Shown piece by piece: positions 38,776-46,842 of a stretch of DNA of 64,000 bases. A program made the position numbers and the translations under genes. Source of the DNA: Actinokineospora inagensis DSM 44258 (GTDB taxonomy: Bacteria > Actinomycetota > Actinomycetes > Mycobacteriales > Pseudonocardiaceae); NCBI RefSeq assembly GCF_000482865.1, contig NZ_AXWW01000005.1, positions 124,001 to 188,000 on the forward strand. The letters are read 5' to 3'. Every line of letters begins with the position of its first letter. Position 1 is the first letter of the stretch. The notes beneath the pieces were generated by a model, which worked only from the letters and a program-made list of their open reading frames with translations, was not told where the DNA came from and ran no database searches.

Positions 38776-39255
38776 TCCGCAACGAAACCAGTGCGACCCA
38801 TGTGGACGGCAAGCATGTGTCCACACCCGACCCATCGTCGCACCGGTGTGTTATCAACGCGCACAGCCTATTTCCGGGTCAGCTTTTTGATCACGCAGAG
38901 TGTGGACCTTGCTTCCGCCCATCGAACGAGTTAGTCGATTTCACCCGACCGCCGCCGTTTACCGAGTTGAGATCCGTCCCGGTCTCCCGGATTAGCCTCA
39001 TCCGGTAACAACGGCGATCAGCGTCCCTACCGGCGAACTCTCATGCGATTATCAACAAGATCCTGCTGTGGCTCAACGGAATCGGCCCCATCACCTTCCA
39101 ACAACGACTCCTCGCGGCCCCCTCCTCCGATGCCGCGGGGGAACAGGGTGGACGTGGGACCGCCCGCATGCCGGCCCCACGTCCACCCGCCACTCAGCCA
39201 AGCCGCGTCTGACCTCGGAAGGTCGCGAACCACTCGCGGTCGTCCACGGGGCCCG
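38776..39255. other. Intergenic region, 480 bp
   Basis: Lies between the large NTPase and the convergent SMR gene. Holds a 7-bp stem (TGTGGAC/GTCCACA, 38801-38825) right after the NTPase and the hairpin at 39146-39188. Otherwise nothing seen. Confidence 0.4.
39146..39188. terminator. Terminator hairpin for the SMR-azoreductase operon
   Basis: Perfect 13-bp stem (GGGTGGACGTGGG and complement) around a 17-nt loop, downstream of the leftward SMR stop at 39256. Confidence 0.7.
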
Positions 39256-39570
39256 TCACGCCGTCACCCGGGCCAGCACGACACCGCTGACGATCAGGGT
39301 CAGCGCGGCGATTCGACCGCATGTCACCGGTTCCCGGCCGATGGCCATGCCCACGGTGATCGTCCCGATCGCACCGATGCCGGTGAACACCGCGTAGGCC
39401 GTCCCGACCGGCACTGTCGTCATCGCGCGGGACAACAGGTATACCGCGCCAACGCACAACGCCAGGCACAGAAGTGTTGGCACGGGGCGGGTGAAGTTCT
39501 CGGTGGGCCGGATGCTCAACGCCCACGCGATCTCGACCAGTCCGGCCGCGACCAGCGTCAGCCAGCCCAT
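39256..39570 (-). CDS. SMR family small multidrug-resistance transporter (SugE/Gdx-like)
   Basis: A 104-residue four-helix transporter. E13 in GLVEIAWALSIRPTENFTRP is the essential glutamate; GTAYAVFTGIGAIGTITVG is the conserved helix 3. The sequence after E13 is like SugE/Gdx guanidinium exporters more than EmrE. The start overlaps the azoreductase 3' end by 13 bp, so both are one operon, probably under the TetR encoded on the other side. Confidence 0.88.
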   Translation of the reverse strand: MGWLTLVAAGLVEIAWALSIRPTENFTRPVPTLLCLALCVGAVYLLSRAMTTVPVGTAYAVFTGIGAIGTITVGMAIGREPVTCGRIAALTLIVSGVVLARVTA

Positions 39571-40226
39571 CGCCGTGCCCACAGGTCCGCGACCAACTCG
39601 TCCACCGCCACCTCGGCCCGCGCCACCGAGTCGTGGTGCTTGGCCGTCAAGTGTCCGAGGACCGGGTCTACCAGCGTGTTGCTCAGCTCGACGCTCAGGA
39701 AGACTGGGTCGTCGACTGCGAAGTGGCCGGCCAAGAAGTCGCGCAGGTACCGCTCCTGGTGGTCGAACGCGGCCTTCGGCGTGCCGGGGCCGTATGCGCC
39801 GCCGCGGGCGCTGAGCACGACGAACACCCGGCCCGCCAGCGACATCCGGGGGAAGGTGATCTGGTCGATCCAGGTCTTGAGGGCGCCGGGGACCGAGTAG
39901 TTGTACATCGGGCTGCCGATCAGGATCACGTCGGCGGTCAGGACCTCGTCGAGCAGTGGTTCGACCACCGCCCACGCGGCCTCCCGCTCGGGGGTGGTGA
40001 CCGCCTCGACGTAGCGCGCGGGGTCGGTGATCCCGCGTCTGAGCAGGTCGTCGCAGATCTCGGTCCACGCCTGGTTGATCGGCGGCGGGGGATCGACCGC
40101 GAGGTCGCGGTGGGTGTAGTCGCCGTCGGGGTCGACGGTGCGCCAGGCGCGGGCGAACCGGGCGGTCAGGTCGCGCGAGAACGATCGACTGCGGGCGCTG
40201 GCGTCGAGGTGGAGCAGGTGTGGCAT
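39558..40226 (-). CDS. FMN-dependent NADH azoreductase/quinone reductase-like protein
   Basis: A 222-residue flavodoxin-fold reductase of the AzoR type. N-terminal HLLHLDASARSRSFSRDLT binds FMN phosphate; GSPMYNYSVPGALKTWIDQI is the AzoR hallmark; LSARGGAYGPG follows. Reduces quinones and azo compounds with two electrons. ATG with a GGAGG site. Divergent from a TetR gene across 150 bp carrying two operator copies. Confidence 0.9.
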   Translation of the reverse strand: MPHLLHLDASARSRSFSRDLTARFARAWRTVDPDGDYTHRDLAVDPPPPINQAWTEICDDLLRRGITDPARYVEAVTTPEREAAWAVVEPLLDEVLTADVILIGSPMYNYSVPGALKTWIDQITFPRMSLAGRVFVVLSARGGAYGPGTPKAAFDHQERYLRDFLAGHFAVDDPVFLSVELSNTLVDPVLGHLTAKHHDSVARAEVAVDELVADLWARRWAG

Positions 40227-40244
40227 GCGAGCCTCCGAAATAAC

Positions 40245-40289
40245 TGGACACTGCGTCCACTTATAGCTGCGAACTGGACGCGTTGTCCA
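40245..40289. promoter_or_regulatory. Two tandem operator copies (TetR sites)
   Basis: TGGAC-N5-GTCCA at 40245-40259 and again at 40275-40289, exactly 30 bp apart, flanking the AT-rich TTATAG and between the divergent azoreductase and TetR genes. Confidence 0.7.
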
Positions 40290-40376
40290 CATGTTTCCGG
40301 CCGCGGTTGCCATAGGGCAGGACGTCGTGGCAGGTAGAGACGTGGGCGGCCCGGATCGAGCCACTAGATTGGGCCC

Positions 40377-40931
40377 ATGCCCGAACGCGCCGACGCCGCC
40401 CGCAACCGGGCTCGTGTGCTGACCGCCGCCGAGGACCTGTTCGCCGAACGGGGCGCGCGCAACGTCACCATGGACGACATCGCCAAGGCCGCGGGCGTCG
40501 GCCGCGGCACGCTCTACCGCCGCTACCCCGACCGCGCCGCCATCGCCCTGGCCCTGCTCGACGACCACGAACGGGTCCTGCAGGAGAAGTTGATGGGCGG
40601 CGACCCCCCACTCGGCCCCGGCGCCCCACCGGCCGAACGCCTGGCCGCCTTCTACACCGCGATGGTCGACCTGCTCGACCGGCACAGCCACCTCGCGCTC
40701 GCCGCCGAGGTCGGCCACTCCCGCTTCACCACCGGCGCCTACGGCTTCTGGCGCGCCCACGTGCGAGCACTGCTCGTCGACGCCGGAACCCCCGACCCGG
40801 ACGCCCTGGTCGACGTCGCCCTCGCGCCACTGGCCCCGGAGGTGTTCCGCCACCAACGCGAGGAACGCGCCCTCCCCGTCGACCGGATCACCGCCGCACT
40901 GCGCGTGCTGGCGCGGGGCCTCACCACCTGA
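40377..40931 (+). CDS. TetR family transcriptional regulator
   Basis: A 184-residue regulator: helix-turn-helix in VLTAAEDLFAERGARNVTMD and GVGRGTLYRRYPDRAAI; C-terminal part is typical. The ATG is 6 bp from TAGATT, a leaderless promoter arrangement. Divergent from the azoreductase-SMR operon, which it should control through the two sites at 40245-40289. Convergent stop lies five bases from the AhpD-like gene. Confidence 0.9.
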   Translation: MPERADAARNRARVLTAAEDLFAERGARNVTMDDIAKAAGVGRGTLYRRYPDRAAIALALLDDHERVLQEKLMGGDPPLGPGAPPAERLAAFYTAMVDLLDRHSHLALAAEVGHSRFTTGAYGFWRAHVRALLVDAGTPDPDALVDVALAPLAPEVFRHQREERALPVDRITAALRVLARGLTT

Positions 40932-40935
40932 TCGG

Positions 40936-41448
40936 CTACCCCTGCTGGATCAACCGCAGCAGTCCCGCGTAACCGATGTCGTGCAGCCGCTGTCCGGACT
41001 CGGCGTAGGTGTCGGGGGTCGCTGCGATCCCATGGCCGTCGACCACGCGGTTCATGAAGTTGAACACCGCGCACACCATAATGGCGTCGTGCAGGGCTTG
41101 TTCGGACCACCCCGCAGCATAAACCGCGTCGACATCCACACGGGTGATCGCGGCGGGCGTACGGGTGAGCTTTTCGACATAAGCGAGAACAGGCCGCATC
41201 CGGACATCCACCTCCCCAGCCGAAATCCCGAACGCCTCAGCCGTCGCCGAGTGGATACCGTGGCAGTACCCACAAGCATTGACCCCGGAGACATAGGCGG
41301 CAATGAGCTCCCGCTCCCCCACCGTCAACGGCGACGCCCCCCGCATCACCACCTCATGCAACGACAACAACGGCGCCGACGTCTCCGGGTACCGCCGGAA
41401 AATGTCCAGCAAAACAGCATTCTCCGGCAACGACGGCAGATAAGCCAC
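40936..41448 (-). CDS. AhpD-like carboxymuconolactone decarboxylase-family protein
   Basis: A 170-residue all-helical protein with the redox pair CGYC in NACGYCHGIHSATAEAFGI, as in AhpD-type peroxidase-related proteins. The His after the cysteines is the proton relay. GTG 41448 is a likely start (GGAG about 8 bp upstream), but a longer start is possible. Role probably oxidative stress; substrate unknown. Confidence 0.83.
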   Translation of the reverse strand: MAYLPSLPENAVLLDIFRRYPETSAPLLSLHEVVMRGASPLTVGERELIAAYVSGVNACGYCHGIHSATAEAFGISAGEVDVRMRPVLAYVEKLTRTPAAITRVDVDAVYAAGWSEQALHDAIMVCAVFNFMNRVVDGHGIAATPDTYAESGQRLHDIGYAGLLRLIQQG

Positions 41449-41539
41449 AACAACGCTCCATTCCCGTTCGCGGTACGCCCCCCACCCTGGCAGACTCCCC
41501 ACGCCCCGCGAATCGCCCAACCAGGCTTCCTGGCTGGGG

Positions 41540-42184
41540 TCAGAACGCGGCGATGGTGGTGGGGGTGCGTTCGGTGCGGGTGAGGGCGCGGATGATGGGG
41601 AGGGGGCCGTGGCGGCGGGTGGCGAGGGGGATCAGGAGGTTGAGGACGAGCTGGGTGGTTTCCGGGGTGAACTCCGGTGTGGGGACACCGACGCTGACGG
41701 CGAGGTCGTCGGAGTGGACGACGAGTTCCATGGTGCGGGTTGTCAGCAAGTCCTCAATCGACAGTGACCATGGGCCCCACAGTCGCATGCGGACGTTGCG
41801 GGGGGTGGGGTCGGCCAGTTGGGGTGTGATGGTGGCGATGGCGGCCTCCACCTGATCTGCCAGAGCCGAAGGGCCGTCGGCGGCGATTTGGTCGCCGCCT
41901 GCGCGGATGCCGGAGTTGATTTCGCTGTCGAGGCCGCTGTCGATCCAGGCGGCGCGGGCGTAGTGCTCGGACAGCGGGATGCGTTCCTCGGTGGCGGGTG
42001 GGAGGGCCAGCACTTCCGGGACGACCAGGACCTGGTACGCCAGGTGACCGGCGAGGCCCGCGACCCGGAATTCGGCCAGGGCGCTGGGTTTCTCCCATTC
42101 GGCGGCGACGGCTGGGTCGCGCAGGAGGGTCAGGGCTGTGGTGGCGGCGGACAGGAACGCTTCCTTGCTCACGGTGGTGTTCAC
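41540..42184 (-). CDS. Mycothiol-dependent maleylpyruvate isomerase-family protein
   Basis: A 214-residue DinB-fold protein of the TIGR03086/mycothiol maleylpyruvate isomerase N-terminal type; MELVVHSDDLAVSVG carries the metal-site His near the C-terminal part. The GTG overlaps the RraA stop (GTGA), so it is the third gene of a cupin-RraA-isomerase operon. Some members isomerise maleylpyruvate from gentisate; others are uncharacterised mycothiol S-transferase-like enzymes. Confidence 0.75.
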   Translation of the reverse strand: MNTTVSKEAFLSAATTALTLLRDPAVAAEWEKPSALAEFRVAGLAGHLAYQVLVVPEVLALPPATEERIPLSEHYARAAWIDSGLDSEINSGIRAGGDQIAADGPSALADQVEAAIATITPQLADPTPRNVRMRLWGPWSLSIEDLLTTRTMELVVHSDDLAVSVGVPTPEFTPETTQLVLNLLIPLATRRHGPLPIIRALTRTERTPTTIAAF

Positions 42185-42876
42185 TCCTCGATCGCCCCGC
42201 CGACGGTGCGCAGGTGGTCCCGGAAGGTGAGGGCGGGGTCCGCCAACCGGGCTGCGATGAAGCGCTCGAACGCGACCTGGGTGCGCAGGGGTCGACCGTT
42301 CTTGATCTGGTCGGCCTGGGTGCGTTCGGTGTCGCGGATGCCCTCGGCGATGTCGAACAGCTCGTCGGCGCGGTTGGCGGGGATGAACAGGATGCCGTCG
42401 TCGTCGGCCAGGACGAGGTCGTTCCGGTCGACTGTCCACTGTGCGACGGTGGCCGAGTCGAGCGCACCAGGTGGGCGTTCATCCACTTGCAACGGTCCGG
42501 TTGGGATCGCGCCGAGGCTGAACACCGGTAGGCCGATGGCGCGGATGTCGGCCGTGTCGCGGTGCAGTCCCCAGATCACCACGCCCGCCACCCCCGCTCC
42601 CGCGGCCTCCAGCACCACCAGGTCACCCACGCAAGCCTGGTCCACCCGGCCGCCGTTGTCGACCACCAAAACGTCGCCGGGGCGTGCGGACTCGAACGCC
42701 TCCAGGAACACGTCGACGCTCCCGGCGTGCCGCGCGGGCAGCACCCGGCCGACCACTCGCGCACCGGGCGAGACGGCTCGCAACGACACCGGTCGCACCT
42801 CCACCCCGGCCCGGACGCAGGCATCCGTCAGGTGCGCCGTGGTCAGGTCGGCGAACCGGGCCACCAGGTCGCTCAC
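42181..42876 (-). CDS. RraA family protein / HMG aldolase-like
   Basis: A 231-residue RraA-fold protein. GDLVVLEAAGAGVAGVVIWG followed by LHRDTADI gives the family's Gly-rich loop and the catalytic Arg-Asp pair. Family members act as 4-hydroxy-4-methyl-2-oxoglutarate aldolase/oxaloacetate decarboxylase, needing a metal. GTG start overlaps the cupin stop. With the isomerase downstream this could be a short aromatic-acid or hydroxy-acid breakdown route. Confidence 0.87.
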   Translation of the reverse strand: MSDLVARFADLTTAHLTDACVRAGVEVRPVSLRAVSPGARVVGRVLPARHAGSVDVFLEAFESARPGDVLVVDNGGRVDQACVGDLVVLEAAGAGVAGVVIWGLHRDTADIRAIGLPVFSLGAIPTGPLQVDERPPGALDSATVAQWTVDRNDLVLADDDGILFIPANRADELFDIAEGIRDTERTQADQIKNGRPLRTQVAFERFIAARLADPALTFRDHLRTVGGAIEE

Positions 42877-43259
42877 AGCGCGTGTCCCGTCGTGATGTCG
42901 ACGTGGGCGGGTACCTCGTCGTGGTCGTCGCCGACCGACAGGGTGCCGGTGGGCTCGACGAGCAGTACGTGGGCGCCGTCGTGCGATGACGGTTTGTGGT
43001 AGGTGCCGCGCGGGACGACGAACAACGAGCCCTGCCGGAGGGCGACGGTGCGCTCGGTGCCGTCCTCGCGCAGCTCGATGTGCATGTCGCCGTCGATCAC
43101 CAGGAACAGCTCGTCGGTGTCGTTGTGCACGTGCCAGACGTGCTCGCCCGCGAACTTGGCCAGCCGGATGTCGTAGTCGTTGACCTGGGCGGCCAGCCGC
43201 GGGCTCCAGGTCTGGGTGAAGGAGGCGAACGCCTGCGCCAGGTCGATGGGGGTCGTCAC
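42873..43259 (-). CDS. Cupin-domain protein
   Basis: A 128-residue single cupin with metal ligands in HVWHVHNDTDELFLVIDG (two His, one Glu) and the later His in VPRGTYHKPSS. GTG 43259 chosen so that the protein starts at TTPIDLAQAF; earlier frames lack support. First gene of the operon. Could be a small dioxygenase or a binding protein. Confidence 0.85.
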   Translation of the reverse strand: MTTPIDLAQAFASFTQTWSPRLAAQVNDYDIRLAKFAGEHVWHVHNDTDELFLVIDGDMHIELREDGTERTVALRQGSLFVVPRGTYHKPSSHDGAHVLLVEPTGTLSVGDDHDEVPAHVDITTGHAL

Positions 43260-43310
43260 ACCACCACTCTGGACGGCCCGGGACCGGCTCGCGAGTGTTA
43301 GGAATCGCAT

Positions 43311-44276
43311 ATGTCGAATGGATCCTCGCACCGGGTGGTGGCGTTGGTCGAGGACGGGTCGAACCCGTTCGAGCTGGGTGTGGCCACCGAGCTGTTCGGC
43401 CTGCGCAGGCCGGAGCTGGACCGCACGTGGTACGACTTCGCCCTGGCCGCGGCCGCCCCCGAGGTCCGGATGCACCTGGGCATGTTCACCATCACCGACG
43501 TCGCCCCGCTGGCGGCCGTCGACACCGCGGACACGGTCATCGTGCCGAACCGCCCCGACCCGGTCAGCCCCGCCCGACCCGAGGTGCTGGCCGCGATCGC
43601 CCGCGCCGCCGCCCGGGGCGCCCGGCTGGTGAGCTTCTGCACCGGCGCGTTCACCCTGGCCGACGCGGGCGTGCTCGACGGGCGGCGGGTCACCACGCAC
43701 TGGCGCTGGGTCGCCGAGTTCGCCCGCCGCCACCCCACCGTCCACCTCGAACCCGACGTCCTGTTCGTCGACGACGGCGACGTCCTCACCGCCGCGGGCA
43801 GCGCCGCCGCCCTCGACCTCGGCCTGCACATCATCCGCCGCGACCACGGCGCCGAGACCGCCAACGCCGTCGGCCGCCGGTTGATCTTCGCCGGGCACCG
43901 CGACGGCGGCCAACGCCAGTTCGTCGACCGCCCCCTGCCCGCCACCGTCGACACGTCCCTGGCCCCGGTCCTCGCCTGGGCCCGCACCCGGCTGGACCGC
44001 CCGCTGACCATCGCCGACCTGGCCGCCACCGCCACCACCAGCCCCGCCACCCTGCACCGCCGCTTCCAGGCCGAGCTCGGCACCACCCCGCTGGCCTGGC
44101 TCACCACCGAACGGGTCACCCTCGCCTGCCGCCTGCTCGAACGCGGCAGCCTCACCCTCGACCGCATCGCCACCACCGCTGGCCTGGGCACCGCCGCCAA
44201 CCTGCGCACCCAACTCCGCCGCCACACCGGGCTCACCCCCTCCGCTTACCGCCGCCGCTTCGGTGGCAAGGAGTAG
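43311..44276 (+). CDS. GlxA-type AraC family transcriptional regulator (DJ-1/PfpI domain)
   Basis: A 321-residue regulator. N-terminal class I amidotransferase-like domain (about 8-180) with SFCTGAFTLADAG around the elbow cysteine; C-terminal AraC-type double helix-turn-helix (about 218-315; LDRPLTIADLAATATTSPAT and DRIATTAGLGTAANLRTQL). Divergent by 51 bp from the cupin-RraA-isomerase operon, which it probably controls. TTAGGAA lies just before the ATG and can be either a Shine-Dalgarno or a -10 element. Confidence 0.9.
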   Translation: MSNGSSHRVVALVEDGSNPFELGVATELFGLRRPELDRTWYDFALAAAAPEVRMHLGMFTITDVAPLAAVDTADTVIVPNRPDPVSPARPEVLAAIARAAARGARLVSFCTGAFTLADAGVLDGRRVTTHWRWVAEFARRHPTVHLEPDVLFVDDGDVLTAAGSAAALDLGLHIIRRDHGAETANAVGRRLIFAGHRDGGQRQFVDRPLPATVDTSLAPVLAWARTRLDRPLTIADLAATATTSPATLHRRFQAELGTTPLAWLTTERVTLACRLLERGSLTLDRIATTAGLGTAANLRTQLRRHTGLTPSAYRRRFGGKE

Positions 44277-44339
44277 CAAGCCAGGTGCGGTGCGGGTGCA
44301 CGCCGAGACACCACCGCCCCCACGTCCGACGATGGCTCC

Positions 44340-44627
44340 ATGACGACGAGCACGATGATCGACGAGGACCTCGCGGCAACCCTGTTCGACGTGCACGACA
44401 ACGCGGTCCTGTTCCACGCGGGCGAATGGGACACCCCGGCGGGCTTCCACTGGGCCGCCCTCGACGGCACCCCAGGCGGCCCGCTGGCCCCCTGGCAGTC
44501 CCACGCCCTCAACACCCTCCTGCACGACGGCCTCGTCACCATCGAATCCGGCGACGACCTCGTCCGCCTGACCGACCACGGCCTCACCACCCTCTACGGC
44601 GCCACCGACGCCCCCCTCGCCGCTTGA
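44340..44627 (+). CDS. Small paralogous-family protein, copy C
   Basis: A 95-residue protein with the shared pattern FDVHDNAVLFHAGEWDTPAG, FHWAALDG, APWQSHALNTLLHDGLVTIE. It has a longer N-terminus than copies A (18090-18374) and B (25500-25766). No ribosome site is seen. Function unknown. Confidence 0.72.
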   Translation: MTTSTMIDEDLAATLFDVHDNAVLFHAGEWDTPAGFHWAALDGTPGGPLAPWQSHALNTLLHDGLVTIESGDDLVRLTDHGLTTLYGATDAPLAA

Positions 44628-44637
44628 CCTCGACGGC

Positions 44638-44661
44638 TTGAGTCAACAATAATTGACTCAA
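44638..44661. promoter_or_regulatory. ArsR-type operator over the start codon
   Basis: Perfect 9-bp inverted repeat TTGAGTCAA-N6-TTGACTCAA; the last base is the A of the ATG at 44661, so the regulator would block its own gene. Confidence 0.75.
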
Positions 44662-45338
44662 TGGACACTGAGTGGTCGTCGGAGTTGCTGGCTCGGGCGC
44701 GGTTGCACGCCGCGTTGGGTGAGCCTGTGCGGTTGGCGATCGTCGATCGGTTGCTGCTCGGAGACGTTTCACCAGGAGAGGTCGGGCGGGAGCTGGGATT
44801 GTCCAGCAACTTGCTGACCCACCACCTCAAGCTGCTCAACCAGGCAGGCTTGATCGAGCGATCACGGTCAGAGGGCGACGCGCGGCGCACCTACCTGCGG
44901 TTGCGGCCGGACGCGTTGACCGGGTTGGTGCCGTCAGGATCGCGACAGGCACAGCGAGTGGTGTTCGTGTGTTCACGAAACTCAGCTCGGTCGCAGTTGG
45001 CCGCAGCGTTGTGGACCGAACGCGGTGGCGTGCCATCCGCGTCGGCGGGAACCCGTCCGGCCGAAGAGATCCACCCCTTGGCAGTGGCCACGGCCAAGGC
45101 GCACGGATTGTCGCTGGCGCATGCCCGCACCCGACACGTCAACGAGGTCGTCCACCCCGACGACCTGGTGGTCGCCGTCTGCGACAACGCCCACGAGGAA
45201 CTTCCACCAGGCGACCGACTGCACTGGTCAGTCTCCGACCCGGCCACAACCGGCACCAACGCGGCCTTCACCACCGCCTACCAAGACCTCGCCGACCGCG
45301 TCAACCGCCTGGTCCCCGCCGTGCGCGCACTCGGATGA
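44661..45338 (+). CDS. ArsR-type regulator fused to a low-molecular-weight phosphatase/arsenate reductase domain
   Basis: A 225-residue fusion. Residues 1 to about 95 form an ArsR winged helix (ARLHAALGEPVRLAIVDRLL, LSSNLLTHHLKLLNQAGLI). Residues about 98-225 are an LMWP/ArsC-like domain with the catalytic loop VCSRNSARSQ (Cys-x5-Arg) and a late Asp in HWSVSDPATTGT. The fusion could sense arsenic or act as reductase plus repressor. Coupled by overlap to the channel gene and by the operator to itself. Confidence 0.9.
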   Translation: MDTEWSSELLARARLHAALGEPVRLAIVDRLLLGDVSPGEVGRELGLSSNLLTHHLKLLNQAGLIERSRSEGDARRTYLRLRPDALTGLVPSGSRQAQRVVFVCSRNSARSQLAAALWTERGGVPSASAGTRPAEEIHPLAVATAKAHGLSLAHARTRHVNEVVHPDDLVVAVCDNAHEELPPGDRLHWSVSDPATTGTNAAFTTAYQDLADRVNRLVPAVRALG

Positions 45339-46021
45339 AGCGGGCCTTGGTCGCCGAGTTCCTCGGCAGCCTGTTCCTCGCCGCCGTGGTGATCGGTTCA
45401 GGCATCGCCGCCCAACGACTCTCACCCGGCGATGTCGGTATCCAGTTGCTGGAAAACGCCGCCGCCACCGCCACCGGCCTCTTCGCCTTGATCCTGGTCT
45501 TCGGACCAGTGAGCGGCGCACATTTCAACCCCGTGGTGTCACTGGTGGACGCAGCACTCGGCGGCCTGTCACGGCGAAGGCTCGCGTGCTACCTGCCCGC
45601 CCAGGTCCTCGGCTGCGGAGCGGGAGCAGTGATCGCGAACGTTCTGTTCGACACCGCCCCGATCAGCATCTCCACCACCAACCGCGCCACCTGGCCACAC
45701 AGCGTGTCCGAGCTGGTGGCAACCCTCGGCCTGCTCCTGGTGATCTTCTCCCTGACCCGCACCAAACGCGACGACAGAGCCGCCGCCGCAGTAGGCGCCT
45801 ACATCGGCGCGGCCTACTGGTTCACCTCCTCCACCAGCTTCGCCAACCCCGCCATCACCCTCGCCCGAATGCTCAGCAACACCTTCGCAGGTATCGCCCC
45901 TTCCTCAGTCCCGCCCTACCTAATGGCCCAACTCGCCGCCCCCGCCATCGCCCTGCCACTGCTACGGCTCCTCTACCCGACCCCCTCGATACCCCAAGCC
46001 CAGGCCCCGGAGAGCCCATGA
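45335..46021 (+). CDS. Aquaglyceroporin (AqpS-like arsenite channel)
   Basis: A 228-residue MIP-family channel, six helices and two half-helices with pore motifs HFNPVVSL and FANPAITLAR (NPV and NPA). In Sinorhizobium meliloti the ars operon uses the AqpS channel instead of ArsB to release arsenite; the same gene order (arsR, aqpS, arsC) is seen here, so passive arsenite export is likely. ATG and stop overlap neighbours. Confidence 0.88.
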   Translation: MKRALVAEFLGSLFLAAVVIGSGIAAQRLSPGDVGIQLLENAAATATGLFALILVFGPVSGAHFNPVVSLVDAALGGLSRRRLACYLPAQVLGCGAGAVIANVLFDTAPISISTTNRATWPHSVSELVATLGLLLVIFSLTRTKRDDRAAAAVGAYIGAAYWFTSSTSFANPAITLARMLSNTFAGIAPSSVPPYLMAQLAAPAIALPLLRLLYPTPSIPQAQAPESP

Positions 46022-46422
46022 CCACCGCCCCCACCCCTTCGGTCCTGTTCATCTGCACACACAACGCCGGACGCTCCCAAATAGCCGCCGCATGGCTATC
46101 CCACCTGGCAGGCGACCGCATCGAGGTCCGCTCAGCCGGATCCACCCCCGCCAACCAGGTCAACCCCGCAGTGGCAGCGGCCATGCAAGAGGTCGGCATC
46201 GACATCTCAACCCAGGTCCCCAAAATACTCACCCCCGAAGCCATCGAAGCCTCAGACGTCTGCATCACCATGGGCTGCGGCGACACCTGCCCGGTCTTCC
46301 CCGGCAAACGCCACCTGGACTGGCCCCTCCCCGACCCCGCCGGTCAGGGGATCGAATCCATCCGCCCACTCCGCGACCACATCAAAACCCTCGTCGAAAC
46401 CTTGATCGCCGAACTCACCTAA
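46018..46422 (+). CDS. arsC: Arsenate reductase (ArsC, LMWP type)
   Basis: A 134-residue reductase with P-loop ICTHNAGRSQIAAAW (Cys-x5-Arg), DCxxxC-like cysteines in CITMGCGDTCPVFPG and DPAGQGIESI near the end. It is the thioredoxin/mycoredoxin-coupled type with resolving cysteines. Reduces arsenate to arsenite, which the channel upstream releases. ATG overlaps the channel stop. Confidence 0.93.
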   Translation: MTTAPTPSVLFICTHNAGRSQIAAAWLSHLAGDRIEVRSAGSTPANQVNPAVAAAMQEVGIDISTQVPKILTPEAIEASDVCITMGCGDTCPVFPGKRHLDWPLPDPAGQGIESIRPLRDHIKTLVETLIAELT

Positions 46423-46450
46423 CCAACCACCAGCCAAACCCCACCCCCCC

Positions 46451-46600
46451 ATCGACAAAGCACCACGACCAACCAGCACCCCGCGCCTCAAACCCGCCCC
46501 ACATCGACGAAGCCCGCCAACCCACCTCGCGCGCCTCGGGACCCGCCCTAAATCGACGAAGGCCGCCAACCCACCCCACGCGCCTCGGGACCCGCCGACA
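46451..46600 (+). repeat. Three degenerate tandem repeats of about 50 bp
   Basis: Units start at 46451, 46503 and 46552, each beginning ATCGAC(A/G)AAG and containing GCGCCTC; units 2 and 3 are nearly the same. They lie just after the ars operon. Confidence 0.6.
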
Positions 46601-46606
46601 CCAACC

Positions 46607-46754
46607 GCCCGTTGTGGTGAAGTTGTTTTGTTTGGGGGGAGCGGTGGCCTAAGCCGGCAGGCGGGGAAGGCCACGCTTTCCAGTGGCCCCGCCTTTTAGC
46701 CTTACCCAGGCCACCGCTAGGGGCCCCAAACAAAACAACTTCACCACAACGGGC
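46607..46754. repeat. 148-bp palindromic element with 31-bp perfect ends
   Basis: 31-bp inverted ends (46607-46637 and 46724-46754), rich in T/G with GTTTTGTTTGGGG, then a second nested stem (AGCGGTGGCCT, 46640-46650 with 46708-46718) and an imperfect inner stem. Lies between convergent genes (stops 46422 and 46843). It may be a structured terminator or a MITE-like element; no flanking duplication was seen. Confidence 0.75.
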
Positions 46755-46842
46755 ACCCCAAGCTCTAATCTGGCGCCCGCAGCCGGCGTCGCCGAAGGCG
46801 ACCAGGCCGACCCCCGAGGCGCAGCCGAGGCCCAGTGACCCC

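Larger units (their letters stand above)
46423..46842. other. Intergenic region between ars operon and trypsin-like gene
   Basis: 420 bp between convergent stops, taken up by the tandem repeats and the palindrome; after 46754 only a short GTCGCC-GAA-GGCGAC hairpin. Confidence 0.5.

Noticed and set aside
38801-38825. 7-bp TGTGGAC/GTCCACA stem as a terminator of the NTPase gene
   Set aside because: Short stem with a longer loop; plausible but not strong enough to list on its own.
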